From: Rheinheimera salexigens
GTDB lineage: Bacteria; Pseudomonadota; Gammaproteobacteria; Enterobacterales; Alteromonadaceae
Direction: 5' to 3'
DNA length: 64,000 nt
NCBI RefSeq assembly: GCF_001752395.1
Contig: NZ_MKEK01000001.1
Location: forward strand, 2,631,857-2,695,856
In this document: positions 34,350-43,596 of the stretch, in pieces
Position numbering within the stretch: position 1 is the stretch's first letter
How the letters are laid out: each line of letters opens with the position of its first letter
The notes under the pieces: generated by a model
Told to the model about the DNA's origin: nothing
The model's input: only the letters and a program-made list of their open reading frames with translations
Database searches by the model: none
Program-made: the position numbers and the translations under genes

Positions 34350-34799
34350 CTACAACTCATTCGCTTTAATCGTTGCTTGCCAGTTAACGGCTTGCCATTG
34401 GCCATTACGCTTAACAAAGGTACCGCTGTTTAAATAGCGCTTGGTTTGAACACCTGAACGCCCGACTAATACAAAGGCGACAACTGCTGTGTTACCGTAT
34501 TGCATAATGCGGACATTTTCACTGCCATAAACAGTGTTAATATTTTCTGATTTTAATAAGCCACTGTCATTAACGCCTTGCATCAGCTCGGCTTTACCAA
34601 ATCGCGTGCCGGTTGAGCTAGTGTAAATAAGCTCGTCGGCCCAAAATTTATTATGAATAGTGGCATCATTTCGAGTAGCTCCATCGAGAAATTCAGTCAG
34701 TAATTCGGTTAAGTCAGCTTTATCATCAGCAAAAGCAAGGGTTGGCATTAGTAGGGTTTGCATTAGAAATAACGCGGAGAGTAATAAAGTAAATTTCAT
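34350..34799 (-). CDS. Secreted NTF2-like (DUF4440) protein
   Basis: A 149-residue protein with a signal peptide (MKFTLLLSALFLMQTLLMPTLAFA, cut before DDKAD) and an NTF2-like alpha-beta fold: LTELLTEFLDGATRNDATIHNKFWADELIYTSSTGTRFGKAELMQG, then NTAVVAFVLVGRSG and TFVKRNGQWQAVNWQAT. Such small periplasmic proteins bind hydrophobic ligands or act as accessory domains; no role is assigned. The ATG at 34799 is chosen because AAGGAAATACTA precedes it and the signal peptide starts there. A terminator separates it from the SDR gene upstream. Confidence 0.75.
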   Translation of the reverse strand: MKFTLLLSALFLMQTLLMPTLAFADDKADLTELLTEFLDGATRNDATIHNKFWADELIYTSSTGTRFGKAELMQGVNDSGLLKSENINTVYGSENVRIMQYGNTAVVAFVLVGRSGVQTKRYLNSGTFVKRNGQWQAVNWQATIKANEL

Positions 34800-34823
34800 T
34801 AGTATTTCCTTATAATTACTGAT

Positions 34824-34848
34824 TAAAAAAGGCGCTAATTGCGCCTTT
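34824..34848 (-). terminator. Terminator of the valine-catabolism operon
   Basis: On the minus strand AAAGGCGC pairs with GCGCCTTT around AATTA and runs into six T. It lies 33 bases after the SDR gene stop and ends the mmsA-to-SDR operon. Confidence 0.8.
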
Positions 34849-34880
34849 AGTTTGTAACACTTTTTAAGCAGTAACAATAG

Positions 34881-35639
34881 TTACATACTTATGCCGCCGT
34901 CTATTTCTACCACTCTGCCAGTAAAAAAGTCGTTTTCAAAAATGTATTTTGCCGTATGCGCAATTTCGTTGGCTTCGCCTAAACGCCCTACGGGTTTCAT
35001 TTTCTCTAAACGTTCGCGCATTTCAGGCTTCATAGCGTCGGTCATAGCGGTGCGAATAACGCCTGGAGCAATTGCACCCACGCGAATGCCATAACGGCCT
35101 AACTCACGTGCCCAAGTGACTGTCATAGCCACTACGCCTGCTTTAGCAGCTGCATAGTTGGTTTGGCCCATGTTACCGCCCCGAGCAACGCTAGACATAT
35201 TAATAATAACGCCTTTACGTTGCCGCTTTACCATTACAACAGCCGCTTCACGGCCACATAGGAAGACACCTGTTAAGTTAACGTCGATAACCGATTGGAA
35301 TTGTTGCAACGACATTTTACTTTGAATTTCACCGTCTTTGAATTTCAGCAATAAACCGTCACGTAAAATACCCGCGTTGTTAATTAAGCCGTCGATGCCA
35401 TCAAAATCACTATCGATTTGGGCAAAAGTGGCTTCAACTTCAGCTTCATTTGCAACGTTGGCACTGTAGGTATTAACGGTGGTGCTGACTGACAGTTCTG
35501 CTTTAGCCGCAGCTAACTGCTCGGCATTCATATCAATTAAGGCTAATTTAGCGCCTTCTGCAGCACACATACGTGCCATTTCTAGGCCTAGACCCTGAGC
35601 ACCGCCAGTTATAACGATGGTTTTGTCTTTCAGATTCAT
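34881..35639 (-). CDS. SDR family oxidoreductase (FabG-like)
   Basis: A 252-residue short-chain dehydrogenase. It has the NAD(P) loop TGGAQGLG (near 12-19), the acidic residue DM near 37 that favours NAD, NNAGI (near 87), the catalytic MSSVARGGNMGQTNYAAAKAG (Ser, Tyr and Lys in place near 147-165) and the C-terminal EIDGGISM. It closes the valine operon and is likely a 3-hydroxyacyl-CoA dehydrogenase or 3-oxoacyl reductase working on an intermediate of the pathway, as in the similar cluster of Shewanella. Exact substrate is inferred from context. A dispersed-repeat cluster separates it from mmsB. Confidence 0.85.
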   Translation of the reverse strand: MNLKDKTIVITGGAQGLGLEMARMCAAEGAKLALIDMNAEQLAAAKAELSVSTTVNTYSANVANEAEVEATFAQIDSDFDGIDGLINNAGILRDGLLLKFKDGEIQSKMSLQQFQSVIDVNLTGVFLCGREAAVVMVKRQRKGVIINMSSVARGGNMGQTNYAAAKAGVVAMTVTWARELGRYGIRVGAIAPGVIRTAMTDAMKPEMRERLEKMKPVGRLGEANEIAHTAKYIFENDFFTGRVVEIDGGISM

Positions 35640-35697
35640 GTGATTACCTTGTTCGTTTTTTGTTTGAGAGCGTCAGCCACTGCGTACATTTTTTCAT

Positions 35698-35757
35698 GAC
35701 ACGTCGTAAATACTTCCCTGTAGACTCTTTGCACGCCATCCAGGCGTCCAAGGGTCG
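35698..35757 (+). repeat. Dispersed two-hairpin repeat, copy 1
   Basis: Starts GACACGTCGTAAATACTTCC, has a short hairpin TAC/GTA with TTCCC in the loop, then a second hairpin GCC-ATCC-AGGC, and ends AAGGGTCGAG. It is flanked by a longer inverted pair (GTAC-TTTTTTC on the left, GAAAAAAGTAC on the right, about 35684-35772). It is the most divergent of the five copies. Confidence 0.7.
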
Positions 35758-35938
35758 AGAAAAAAGTACATCCGCGTCTGACTCAGTTCTAACATTGAGT
35801 CAGTTAACAGCGCATCAACAGCCAGCACAAAGAAAAAACTCGGCGAACTTGCAGATCGCGACACAACTCTAAAATAAGTGAGTTACTCTATCGAAATAAG
35901 TACTCAGTATATTGAGCGAATACTACGTGCATTTTTCT

Positions 35939-36000
35939 GCAACACGCTATAAACCATCCATGCGGCTCGATTCCGGCCATCCATAGCCTGCAACGGTCTC
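35939..36000 (+). repeat. Dispersed two-hairpin repeat, copy 2
   Basis: Runs from AACACGCTATAAACCATCC to CAACGGTCTC. First hairpin CC-ATCCATG-CGG, second hairpin GGCC-ATCCAT-AGCC. Followed by GAAAAAAGTACAT, a tail shared with copy 1. It faces copy 3 in inverted orientation, 64 bases away. Confidence 0.75.
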
Positions 36001-36064
36001 TGAAAAAAGTACATTCGTACTCGCTTAATTCTGCTAAATCAGCCTGTGCATAGAATTTTTCTGC

Positions 36065-36128
36065 TGAGACCGTGTTTTTCAGGGATGAAAAACACGAGCC
36101 TACATGGATGTATTTACGGCGTGTCTCA
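36065..36128 (-). repeat. Dispersed two-hairpin repeat, copy 3 (inverted)
   Basis: On the minus strand it reads TGAGACACGCCGTAAA, then hairpin TACATCCATGTA, then hairpin GTTTTTC-ATCC-CTGAAAAAC, then ACGGTCTCA. The outer TGAGAC and GTCTCA ends pair. It lies 47 bases after... the mmsB stop side, between mmsB and copy 2. Confidence 0.8.
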
Positions 36129-36174
36129 CAGAAAACATTCGGCGCGCAGGCGATACTTTACGCTAGTGTTATAT

Positions 36175-37065
36175 TTAGCTCTTCTTCTCAAACATCTTAA
36201 AAATGCTCGAAAAATCTAACTTGCCGTGGCCTGCTCGCTGGTGCGTAACATATAAACTGCGCGCTAATGATCCCATAGGCGTACTACTATTGCTTTGTAA
36301 TGATGCCTCTAGCGCTAAGCCTAAATCTTTAGCCATTAAATCAACTAAAAAACCACCCTGATAACCGTTTGATGATGGTACGTTTTCCATCACATCTGGG
36401 CAGGGGTTATAAAGCTCTAGCGTCCAGTTGCGACCCGAGCTTTTTAGCATAATATCGGATAACACTTTAGGATCTAAACCGTTATCTATACCCATTTGTA
36501 GGGCTTCAGATGTACCCGCCATCAGAATACTTAGCAGCATATTATTACAAATTTTAGCCACTTGGCCTGCGCCAATGTCACCGGCATGAAACAGGTTTTT
36601 ACCCATATTACTCAGTACGGTTTTGGCTCGCTCAAAATCAGCTGCAGCACCACCTGTAATAAAGGTTAAGGTACCAGCTTTTGCACCACCAACACCACCT
36701 GAAACCGGTGCGTCAATAAAGGCGATACCGTGCTCAGCTAAACCCGCGCCAACTTTGCGCGCACTCGCCGCATCGATAGTAGAGCAATCAATAACTAGCG
36801 CTGTTTTAGCGATATGATTAGCTAGTCCTTGCTCACCGAGGTAGAGGCCAATAACATGCTTACCAGCAGGTAGCATGGAAATAACAAACTCGGCATCGGT
36901 TACCGCTGCAATTGCCGAGCCGGCACTGGCGACACCTTCGGCTTTAACCTGGGCTAAAGCAGAGGCTGATAAATCAAACGCTGTTACTTGATGTCCGGCT
37001 TTAGCAAGGTTAATGGCCATAGGGCCACCCATATTACCAAGGCCGATGAAGGCGACTTTTGCCAT
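36175..37065 (-). CDS. mmsB: 3-hydroxyisobutyrate dehydrogenase
   Basis: A 296-residue NAD-dependent enzyme that oxidises 3-hydroxyisobutyrate to methylmalonate semialdehyde in valine breakdown. It shows the nucleotide loop FIGLGNMGGPMAINLAKAGH, the substrate loop FIDAPVSGGVGGAKAGTLTFITGG, the catalytic Lys in GAGQVAKICNNMLL (near 171) and GRNWTLELYNPCPDVMENVPSSNGYQGGF, which is specific for this enzyme rather than for tartronate semialdehyde reductases. It lies 12 bases after the HIBYL-CoA hydrolase gene. Confidence 0.95.
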   Translation of the reverse strand: MAKVAFIGLGNMGGPMAINLAKAGHQVTAFDLSASALAQVKAEGVASAGSAIAAVTDAEFVISMLPAGKHVIGLYLGEQGLANHIAKTALVIDCSTIDAASARKVGAGLAEHGIAFIDAPVSGGVGGAKAGTLTFITGGAAADFERAKTVLSNMGKNLFHAGDIGAGQVAKICNNMLLSILMAGTSEALQMGIDNGLDPKVLSDIMLKSSGRNWTLELYNPCPDVMENVPSSNGYQGGFLVDLMAKDLGLALEASLQSNSSTPMGSLARSLYVTHQRAGHGKLDFSSIFKMFEKKS

Positions 37066-37077
37066 CTTGGGATCCTT

Positions 37078-38214
37078 TTAGTCTTCTAATTGTCCAAGTT
37101 CACGAAGCGGATGTTCAGCTGTAGTCCATGGTGAGCGGAATAACTCAGTCACAATTTCAGCCGGTACATCGGCAACAGTTTTATATTGCCATTTTGGTTG
37201 GTGATCTTTCTCTATCAATAACGCTCGTACACCTTCGGCAAACTCACCTAATTTACCGCATTGCACACTTAAACCTAACTCTAACCGAAAGCTGTCGGCT
37301 AAAATTTTACTTTGGCCAAGCTGTAATAATTTAAACACGATATGCGCCGTAATCGGGCTGCCATACGCCAACGATGCTTTGGCTTTATCTAGCCATTTAT
37401 CGTCTTCACCATTTATCGCATTAATAGCAGCGATCACTTGAGGCAACTCGGTTTTATTGGCTAATGCTGCTATTTCTTCTTTATAGGGCCGAATATGACT
37501 TAACGGCATATGGCTGCGACATTGGTCTTCTTCAGTGCGTAAAATATCACTTAGCTTTTGATGGTTTAGCACCACCGTATCGCCCCAGTTCACGGTTAAT
37601 AGCTTATCCATTAAGGCATCTTTACGCTGATGAACAACAAAATGATCGGCTAAGCCAATAAATTTAGCATCAGCCGCATTAATAGAAGCGCCCGTTAAAC
37701 CCAAAAAGATGCCACAACCCGCTGGCATGCGATTTAAAAACCAGCTTGCGCCAACATCTGGGTATAAACCAATGGCCATTTCTGGCATAGCGATACGGCT
37801 AGTAGTGGTAACCACTTTATGCGATGCGCCAGCCATTAAGCCCAAACCACCGCCCATTACAATACCGTTACCCCAGACTAATACCGGTTTATCAAAAGTA
37901 TGAATTAAGTAATCTAACTCATACTCTTTAGCAAAGAATTCTTCTACTTCAGGCGCATATTCACCTGGTTGACGTTGCATGGCATGATATAAATCACGAA
38001 TATCACCACCAGCACAAAATGCTTTATCACCGGCACCTTGCATAAACACTAAGCAAATTTTAGGATCTGCCTGCCAGCGTTGTAATTGCGGTAGCATGGA
38101 CTCAACCATTGGCAAGCTTAAGGCGTTTAACGACTTTTCGCTGTTTAGCGTAACGACGCCAACTTTTTTGCCGTTATGGGTATCTAGCTCTACATATTTA
38201 ACTACGTCAGTCAT
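37078..38214 (-). CDS. 3-hydroxyisobutyryl-CoA hydrolase
   Basis: A 378-residue crotonase-fold thioesterase that releases 3-hydroxyisobutyrate from its CoA ester, the step that commits valine carbon to mmsB. It has the longer-than-hydratase layout (about 380 residues) with SEKSLNALSLPMVESM, GAGDKAFCAGGDIRDLY, ILVWGNGIVMGGGLGLMAGASHKV (oxyanion hole), MPEMAIGLYPDVGASWFLNRM (catalytic Glu and Asp) and a C-terminal helical extension. The start is uncertain: ATG codons at 38250, 38226 and 38214 are in frame, and 38214 (MTDVVKYVEL) avoids overlap with the upstream gene and fits the family N-terminus. Confidence 0.85.
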   Translation of the reverse strand: MTDVVKYVELDTHNGKKVGVVTLNSEKSLNALSLPMVESMLPQLQRWQADPKICLVFMQGAGDKAFCAGGDIRDLYHAMQRQPGEYAPEVEEFFAKEYELDYLIHTFDKPVLVWGNGIVMGGGLGLMAGASHKVVTTTSRIAMPEMAIGLYPDVGASWFLNRMPAGCGIFLGLTGASINAADAKFIGLADHFVVHQRKDALMDKLLTVNWGDTVVLNHQKLSDILRTEEDQCRSHMPLSHIRPYKEEIAALANKTELPQVIAAINAINGEDDKWLDKAKASLAYGSPITAHIVFKLLQLGQSKILADSFRLELGLSVQCGKLGEFAEGVRALLIEKDHQPKWQYKTVADVPAEIVTELFRSPWTTAEHPLRELGQLED

Positions 38215-38234
38215 GTGCTTATCCATTAATCCAA

Positions 38235-39008
38235 TTATCCATTTATCCAATTGGGTTTACGCTTCTCTAAAAATGCCGTGACACCTTCCACTTGATCTTT
38301 AGTATCGAATAAACCTACAAAGCGTTCGCGCTCTAAGGCTAATGCACTGTGCATGGTACCGCTGCGTGCTTGTTGAATTAACAGTTTACAAGCACTCACC
38401 GCTGGTGGGCTTTGTTCGGCAGCTTTTTCGGCTAGTTCTAATGCCGTATCTAAAGCGGCACCGGTGGCAACCATCTCTTCGATTAAACCAATTTGTAAGG
38501 CTTTTTCGGCATTAACCCGCTCGCCACATAAAATCATCCGTTTTGCCCAGCCCTCGCCCACTAACCAGGCTAAGTTTTGAGTACCACCGGCACAAGGTAA
38601 CAAGCCAACTTTGGCTTCAGGTAACGCCATGACAGTTTGTTGCTCGGCAATACGGATGTCACAGGCTAACGCGACTTCTAAACCGCCGCCCATGGCAAAA
38701 CCATTGATAGCAGCAATAGACACACCACTAAACGCCGTTAATGTTTCAAAGGCTTCGCCAAACATCCGCGACATATCGCTAGCTACAGCCTTATCGCCAT
38801 CAGCGAATAATTTAAGATCAGCGCCAGCACTAAAAAACTTATCGCCTTCACCAGTAATCACTAAAGCATAGATGTTTTTATCTTCGTCTAGGCTTTTTAC
38901 CGCGTCACGCAGTTGGGTTAAAGTTTCAAAGGTCCAAGTATTTGCCGGTGGGTTGGCAATAGTAATTAATGCCGTATGCCCACGCTTTTCTAGTTTTAAT
39001 TGTGCCAT
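38235..39008 (-). CDS. Enoyl-CoA hydratase
   Basis: A 257-residue crotonase-fold enzyme, likely hydrating methacrylyl-CoA to 3-hydroxyisobutyryl-CoA in valine breakdown. Motifs: NPPANTWTFETL, GEGDKFFSAGADLKLF (oxyanion hole), AINGFAMGGGLEVALACDIRIAE, LPEAKVGLLPCAGGTQNLAWLVGEGWAKRMILCGE (catalytic Glu positions) and the end VEGVTAFLEKRKPNWI. It sits 101 bases after the acyl-CoA dehydrogenase gene and just before the HIBYL-CoA hydrolase gene. Confidence 0.9.
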   Translation of the reverse strand: MAQLKLEKRGHTALITIANPPANTWTFETLTQLRDAVKSLDEDKNIYALVITGEGDKFFSAGADLKLFADGDKAVASDMSRMFGEAFETLTAFSGVSIAAINGFAMGGGLEVALACDIRIAEQQTVMALPEAKVGLLPCAGGTQNLAWLVGEGWAKRMILCGERVNAEKALQIGLIEEMVATGAALDTALELAEKAAEQSPPAVSACKLLIQQARSGTMHSALALERERFVGLFDTKDQVEGVTAFLEKRKPNWING

Positions 39009-39109
39009 GATGCTTCCTTATCTCAGCTAGCGCTAACCAAAAAATATTAGCTAGCACTGGATTAGTTACCGATTTTCAGTCTATACCTGACCAATATTTA
39101 ATAGATTGA

Positions 39110-40267
39110 CTACAAAATATCGGCTGCAGCTTGATCTAACACTCGACGACCAATGATCAAACGCATAATTTCATTGGTACCTTCTAAAATTTGGTGCACC
39201 CGTACATCACGGAAATGACGCTCTAATGGGTATTCTTTAATGTAGCCATAACCACCGTGTAATTGCAGGGCTTGATCACAAACACTAAAGCCAATATCGG
39301 TTGCGAAACGTTTGGCCATCGCGCAATACGCGGTGGCTTCACTATCTTGTTGGTCTAGTTTAAACGCAGCTAAACGCACCAACTGCCGCGCGGCGACAAG
39401 CTCGGTTACCATATCAGCTAACTTAAATTGTAGCGCTTGAAATGCCGCTAATGGCTTACCAAATTGCTGACGCTCTAGCATATAGTTACGAGCCGTATTT
39501 AATGCTTGCTGCGCCGTACCTATAGAACAAGTAGCAATGTTAATTCTGCCGCCGTCTAAGCCTTTCATGGCAAAACCAAAACCTTCGCCTTCTGTACCTA
39601 ATAAGTAGTGGGCTGGAATACGCACATCTTCAAAAGTAATTAACCGTGTTGGCTGCGCATTCCAGCCCATTTTCTCTTCGGCTTTACCATAAATAACGCC
39701 TTTAGCATCGGCCGGAACAATAAACGCCGAAATACCTTTAGGGCCAGCTTCGCCGGTACGTGCCATAACCACTAAGACTTCAGTTTCACCGGCACCTGAG
39801 ATAAACATTTTTGAGCCATTAATAACGTACTCATCGCCGTCTTTTTTAGCGCTGGTGCGTAAACTGGCCGCGTCTGAACCTGAACCCGGCTCGGTTAAAC
39901 AATATGACGCTAGTAGTTCACCGGTGACTAACTGATCGATATACTCGCTTCTGGCAGCGTCGGTACCCCAGTTAGCAATCATCCACGTTGCCATATTATG
40001 TATGGTTAACATAGCGGTAGTGGCGGTACAGCCCATCGCCAGTTGTTCAAAAATAATAGATGAGTCTAAACGTGATAAGCCCATACCACCGTATTGTTCT
40101 GGCGTATACAACGAGCAAAAACCTAGCTCGCCGGCTTTTTGGATAACGGCCTTAGGAAAAAAGTGCTCACGATCCCACTCGGCTGCATAGGGTGCTAGCT
40201 CTTGATCAGAGAATTGTTTTGCTACATCAACAAAGGCTTGTTGGTCTTCTGTTAAATTAAAATTCAT
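39110..40267 (-). CDS. Acyl-CoA dehydrogenase, probably isobutyryl-CoA dehydrogenase
   Basis: A 385-residue FAD flavoenzyme that would convert isobutyryl-CoA to methacrylyl-CoA. It shows YCLTEPGSGSDAASLRT, KMFISGAGETEVLVVMART, the FAD-binding ERQQFGKPLAAFQALQFKLADM, DQALQLHGGYGYIKEYPLERHFRD and the catalytic Glu of ILEGTNEIMRLIIGRR (near 367). Position within the valine operon, between mmsA and the hydratase, supports the isobutyryl substrate. Its electrons would go to ETF. A repeat-bearing 300-base gap separates it from mmsA. Confidence 0.9.
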   Translation of the reverse strand: MNFNLTEDQQAFVDVAKQFSDQELAPYAAEWDREHFFPKAVIQKAGELGFCSLYTPEQYGGMGLSRLDSSIIFEQLAMGCTATTAMLTIHNMATWMIANWGTDAARSEYIDQLVTGELLASYCLTEPGSGSDAASLRTSAKKDGDEYVINGSKMFISGAGETEVLVVMARTGEAGPKGISAFIVPADAKGVIYGKAEEKMGWNAQPTRLITFEDVRIPAHYLLGTEGEGFGFAMKGLDGGRINIATCSIGTAQQALNTARNYMLERQQFGKPLAAFQALQFKLADMVTELVAARQLVRLAAFKLDQQDSEATAYCAMAKRFATDIGFSVCDQALQLHGGYGYIKEYPLERHFRDVRVHQILEGTNEIMRLIIGRRVLDQAAADIL

Positions 40268-40567
40268 ATAGTGTCCTGCTTATACAATCGGTTTCGTTGC
40301 TTGCTTACGTCGCCGTATTAACCTTTTGAACCTGCACCAGAGTCTGACTGCAACGCGGAACCGGAACAACTAAGCAGACAATCAAAAGCGAGGATGGGAG
40401 ATCCGAGCGGGTCTGCGTGTTGTTACGGTGGAAGCGGTTGCTTGCACCGGGCAGCGAGGAACACACTTGACTCACTGACACGCCGTAAACCGTCCCTGGG
40501 GCTCGATTCCGGCCATCCATGGCCTCCAACGGTCAGTTTAGTAAAGTCTGCTCCTCACCTGTGTACT
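40268..40567. other. Intergenic region with one dispersed-repeat copy
   Basis: A 300-base gap inside the valine operon between mmsA and the acyl-CoA dehydrogenase gene. The left part (40268-40470) shows no gene; the right part contains repeat copy 4. Short ORFs here are translations of the repeat. Confidence 0.6.
40475..40536 (+). repeat. Dispersed two-hairpin repeat, copy 4
   Basis: CTGAC at the left end pairs with GTCAG at the right end. The core is ACGCCGTAAACCGTCCCTGG, then GGCTCGATTCC, then hairpin GGCC-ATCCAT-GGCC, then CTCCAACGGTCAG. The second half is nearly identical to copy 2. Confidence 0.8.
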
Positions 40568-42064
40568 TTAACTCAGATTAATCGACATATTCGGTCCTGA
40601 AACCGGAATATCATCGTTAAACCAACGAGCAGTAATAGTTTTAGTTTCTGTATAAAAACGCACTGCCTGCTTGCCATAGGCGTGTTGATCGCCATAGAAC
40701 GAGCCTTTCCAGCCGGTAAATGAGAAAAACGGTAGAGGCACTGGAATAGGAATGTTAATACCGACTTGACCCACTTCAACATTATGCTGGTACTTACGCG
40801 CAGCTGCACCGCTAGCGGTAAAGATAGAAGTACCGTTACCGTATGGGCTGGCGTTAACCACTTCTAATGCCGCATCTAATGAATCAACATGCATAGTGGT
40901 TAATACTGGGCCAAAGATTTCTTGCTTATAAATTTCCATATCAGCAGTCACATCAGAGAATACAGTTGGGCCAACCCAGTTACCGTCTGGGTAACCTTCA
41001 ACGGTGCAATCTGTGCCATCTAACAGACACGTTGCGCCTTCTTTTTTACCTTGGGCAATAAGCGATAACACCCGAGCACGGGCTTGTGGGCTAATTTGTG
41101 GGCCATAGGCTGCGTCAGGATCAGTGTAAACACCTGGGCGAACCTTACCAATGGCTGCAGCCACTTCTGGGATCCACTCTGCAGAATCACCAACAAATAC
41201 TGCTACTGAAATAGCCATACAACGCTGACCAGCTGCACCCACTGATGCGCCAACTAAAGCATTAATCACTTGTTGTTTATTAGCATCAGGCATAATAACC
41301 ATGTGGTTTTTGGCGCCAGCAAAAGCTTGTACACGTTTTAAGTTGTCAGTACCTGTTTTATAAATATACTGACCAACATTAACTGAACCCACAAAAGAAA
41401 TAGCTTTAATATCTGGGTGATGCAATATGGCATCAACTTGCTCTTTAGCACCGTGCACAACTTGTAATACGCCTTTAGGTGCACCCGCTTCTGCAAACAG
41501 CTCTGCCAGTTTATTTACCGTCATTGGATCTTGCTCAGATGGTTTTAAAATAAAGGTATTACCGCAAGCAATAGACAGTGGGAACATCCACAATGGGATC
41601 ATGGCGGGAAAGTTAAACGGTGTAATACCGGCACAGACACCTAGCGGTTGAATGTAGCTATAAGTATCAATACTACGGGCAACGTTCTCTACCGTTTCAC
41701 CCATCATTAACGATGGAATATTAGCGGCTTGTTCAACCACTTCAATACCACGCCAAACATCGCCTTTGGCATCTTCAATGGTTTTGCCTAATTCTTGACA
41801 AATAATCTCAGCAATATCTGCTTGATGTTCTTTTAATAAATGTGCATAACGCATCATTAAACGCGCACGCTCAGATACAGGTACTTCTTTCCAAGTTAAA
41901 AAGGCCGCTTTGGCTGATTCTACCGCGCGGGTCATTTCATCTGGAGTGGCACAAGGTACTTGAGCAATCACTTCCTGAGTTGCTGGATTAGTAACGTCGA
42001 TAAATTTGTCGCTGGCTGAATTTACAAATTCGCCATCAATAAAAAGTTTTACATTAACGGTCAT
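40568..42064 (-). CDS. mmsA: CoA-acylating methylmalonate-semialdehyde dehydrogenase
   Basis: A 498-residue aldehyde-dehydrogenase-family enzyme that converts methylmalonate semialdehyde with CoA and NAD to propionyl-CoA and CO2. It shows the family marks [55 protein letters not shown], the catalytic Cys in [21 protein letters not shown] (near 285) and [42 protein letters not shown]. The glutamate of other aldehyde dehydrogenases is replaced by Asn/Lys-type residues (AFAGAKNHM), as expected in this CoA-dependent group. It heads the mmsA-to-SDR part of the operon. Confidence 0.95.
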   Translation of the reverse strand: MTVNVKLFIDGEFVNSASDKFIDVTNPATQEVIAQVPCATPDEMTRAVESAKAAFLTWKEVPVSERARLMMRYAHLLKEHQADIAEIICQELGKTIEDAKGDVWRGIEVVEQAANIPSLMMGETVENVARSIDTYSYIQPLGVCAGITPFNFPAMIPLWMFPLSIACGNTFILKPSEQDPMTVNKLAELFAEAGAPKGVLQVVHGAKEQVDAILHHPDIKAISFVGSVNVGQYIYKTGTDNLKRVQAFAGAKNHMVIMPDANKQQVINALVGASVGAAGQRCMAISVAVFVGDSAEWIPEVAAAIGKVRPGVYTDPDAAYGPQISPQARARVLSLIAQGKKEGATCLLDGTDCTVEGYPDGNWVGPTVFSDVTADMEIYKQEIFGPVLTTMHVDSLDAALEVVNASPYGNGTSIFTASGAAARKYQHNVEVGQVGINIPIPVPLPFFSFTGWKGSFYGDQHAYGKQAVRFYTETKTITARWFNDDIPVSGPNMSINLS

Positions 42065-42139
42065 GGAGCTTCTCCCGGTTGTGTGGAGCCCTGCCAGCTA
42101 TATTGATTTATTATCTTGCTGGCAGTTTTCTATTTAGTT

Positions 42140-42168
42140 TATATAAGCAATTACATATCGCTTATATA
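42140..42168. promoter_or_regulatory. Inverted repeat upstream of mmsA
   Basis: TATATAAGC and GCTTATATA form a perfect 9-base inverted repeat with an 11-base centre, 76 bases upstream of the mmsA start and 27 bases downstream of the thiolase stop. It may be a protein-binding site or a weak hairpin; no regulator is named. Confidence 0.4.
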
Positions 42169-42194
42169 TCAGTATTTATATTACAAATTTTCGG

Positions 42195-43376
42195 TTAAAT
42201 GACTTCAACAGCCAGTGCAACACCTTCACCACCACCAATACACAATGAGGCGATACCTTTATTAAGACCGCGTTGGCGTAAGGCATGAATTAAAGTCACT
42301 AAAATACGCGCACCTGAGGCACCAATAGGATGACCTAAAGCACAAGCACCGCCATTAACGTTTACTTTAGCTTCGTCTAAGCCTAGCTCTTTAATGGCTA
42401 GCATAGTGACCATGGCAAAGGCTTCGTTAATTTCCCATAAGTCGACATCTTGTTTAGCCCAGCCTGCTTTAGCTAATACTTTTTCCATCGCACCAACAGG
42501 AGCAACAGTAAATAATGCTGGTTCAATAGAGTGAGTCGCATGGGCTACTACGCGCACTAATGGCGTTAAGCCTTGTGCTTTGGCATCGTCTTCACGCATT
42601 AATATTAATGCTGCACCGCCATCAGAAATTGAACTAGAGTTGGCTGCCGTGATGGTGCCTTCTTTGGCGAAGGCCGGACGCAAACCTGGAATTTTATCAA
42701 AATTAGCTTTAGCTGGTTGTTCATCAATAGCAAAAGTGCTGTCACCTTTACGGCTTTTAAAGGTTACTGGTGCTATCTCAGCGGTAAAAGCACCGCTTTC
42801 AATTGCTTGTTGCGCGCGCGTTAAAGATTGCACAGCAAACGCATCCATTTGCTCACGAGTAATACCTTTTTCGTCAGCGGTGTCTTGTGCAAAACAACCC
42901 ATGGCTTTACCGTCATAGGCATTTTCTAAGCCATCAAGCATCATGTGATCTTTTACTTCAGCATGGCCCATACGCATACCGCCACGAGCTTTAGGTAATA
43001 AGTATGGTGCATTGCTCATTGACTCCATGCCACCCGCGACTACTACATCTGCACTACCGGCTTTTAATAAATCAAATGCCAGCATTACCGCTTTTAAGCC
43101 TGAACCACAGACTTTATTCAATGTAGTAGCACCCGCTGATAAAGGTAAGCCTGCTTTTAATGTAGCTTGACGCGCCGGCGCTTGGCCTAAACCTGCCGGT
43201 AACACGTTACCCATTATGACTTCGCTAACTTTGTCACCGCTAATACCAGCTTGAGCTAAAGCAGCACTAATGGCGGTTGCACCCAGCACAGTTGCATCTA
43301 CTGCTGATAAGCCACCCATAAACCCGCCCATAGCGGTACGTTGTGCTGCAACGATTACGATATTGTCAGACGCCAT
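42195..43376 (-). CDS. Acetyl-CoA C-acetyltransferase (thiolase)
   Basis: A 393-residue thiolase II that would cleave acetoacetyl-CoA to two acetyl-CoA, finishing leucine catabolism, or act on related 3-ketoacyl-CoAs. Catalytic residues: Cys in NKVCGSGLKAVML (near 89), His in GGACALGHPIGASGARI and Cys in ASLCIGGGEGVALA near the end. The ATG at 43376 is used because GGAG precedes it; the in-frame TTG four codons earlier lies in the ribosome site. It is transcribed away from liuR, sharing the region with two LiuR-like boxes, and probably leads into mmsA. Confidence 0.9.
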   Translation of the reverse strand: MASDNIVIVAAQRTAMGGFMGGLSAVDATVLGATAISAALAQAGISGDKVSEVIMGNVLPAGLGQAPARQATLKAGLPLSAGATTLNKVCGSGLKAVMLAFDLLKAGSADVVVAGGMESMSNAPYLLPKARGGMRMGHAEVKDHMMLDGLENAYDGKAMGCFAQDTADEKGITREQMDAFAVQSLTRAQQAIESGAFTAEIAPVTFKSRKGDSTFAIDEQPAKANFDKIPGLRPAFAKEGTITAANSSSISDGGAALILMREDDAKAQGLTPLVRVVAHATHSIEPALFTVAPVGAMEKVLAKAGWAKQDVDLWEINEAFAMVTMLAIKELGLDEAKVNVNGGACALGHPIGASGARILVTLIHALRQRGLNKGIASLCIGGGEGVALAVEVI

Positions 43377-43441
43377 TATGCTCTCCAAAATTGGTTATTA
43401 AATAAATTCATAAAAAAAGTTGTTTCAGAGCCTACACCAAA

Positions 43442-43463
43442 TTTACGTTTACGCCAACGTCAA
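43442..43463. promoter_or_regulatory. LiuR-like operator, thiolase side
   Basis: A 22-base imperfect palindrome, TTTACGTTTACG followed by CCAACGTCAA, 66 bases upstream of the thiolase start. It aligns base for base over most positions with the second copy near liuR and resembles the LiuR (MerR family) binding motif described for proteobacterial branched-chain amino acid genes. Confidence 0.55.
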
Positions 43464-43596
43464 CCTACTAACACTATGGTAGTGATCGGCAATTAAGGTT
43501 CAACTCTCTGTACAGTCAATTTAATCAATTTGGCATCTTTGCTTTACAGTTAGCATTCACGCTGGCGTGCAGTCTAGGTGGCTGCTTTGTGCTTGC

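Noticed and set aside
35660..35872. 70-codon ORF after the SDR gene
   Set aside because: Also a translation of repeat copy 1 and its flank; no homology expected and no ribosome site.
42580..42918. 112-codon ORF antisense to the thiolase gene
   Set aside because: Shadow of a strongly conserved gene.
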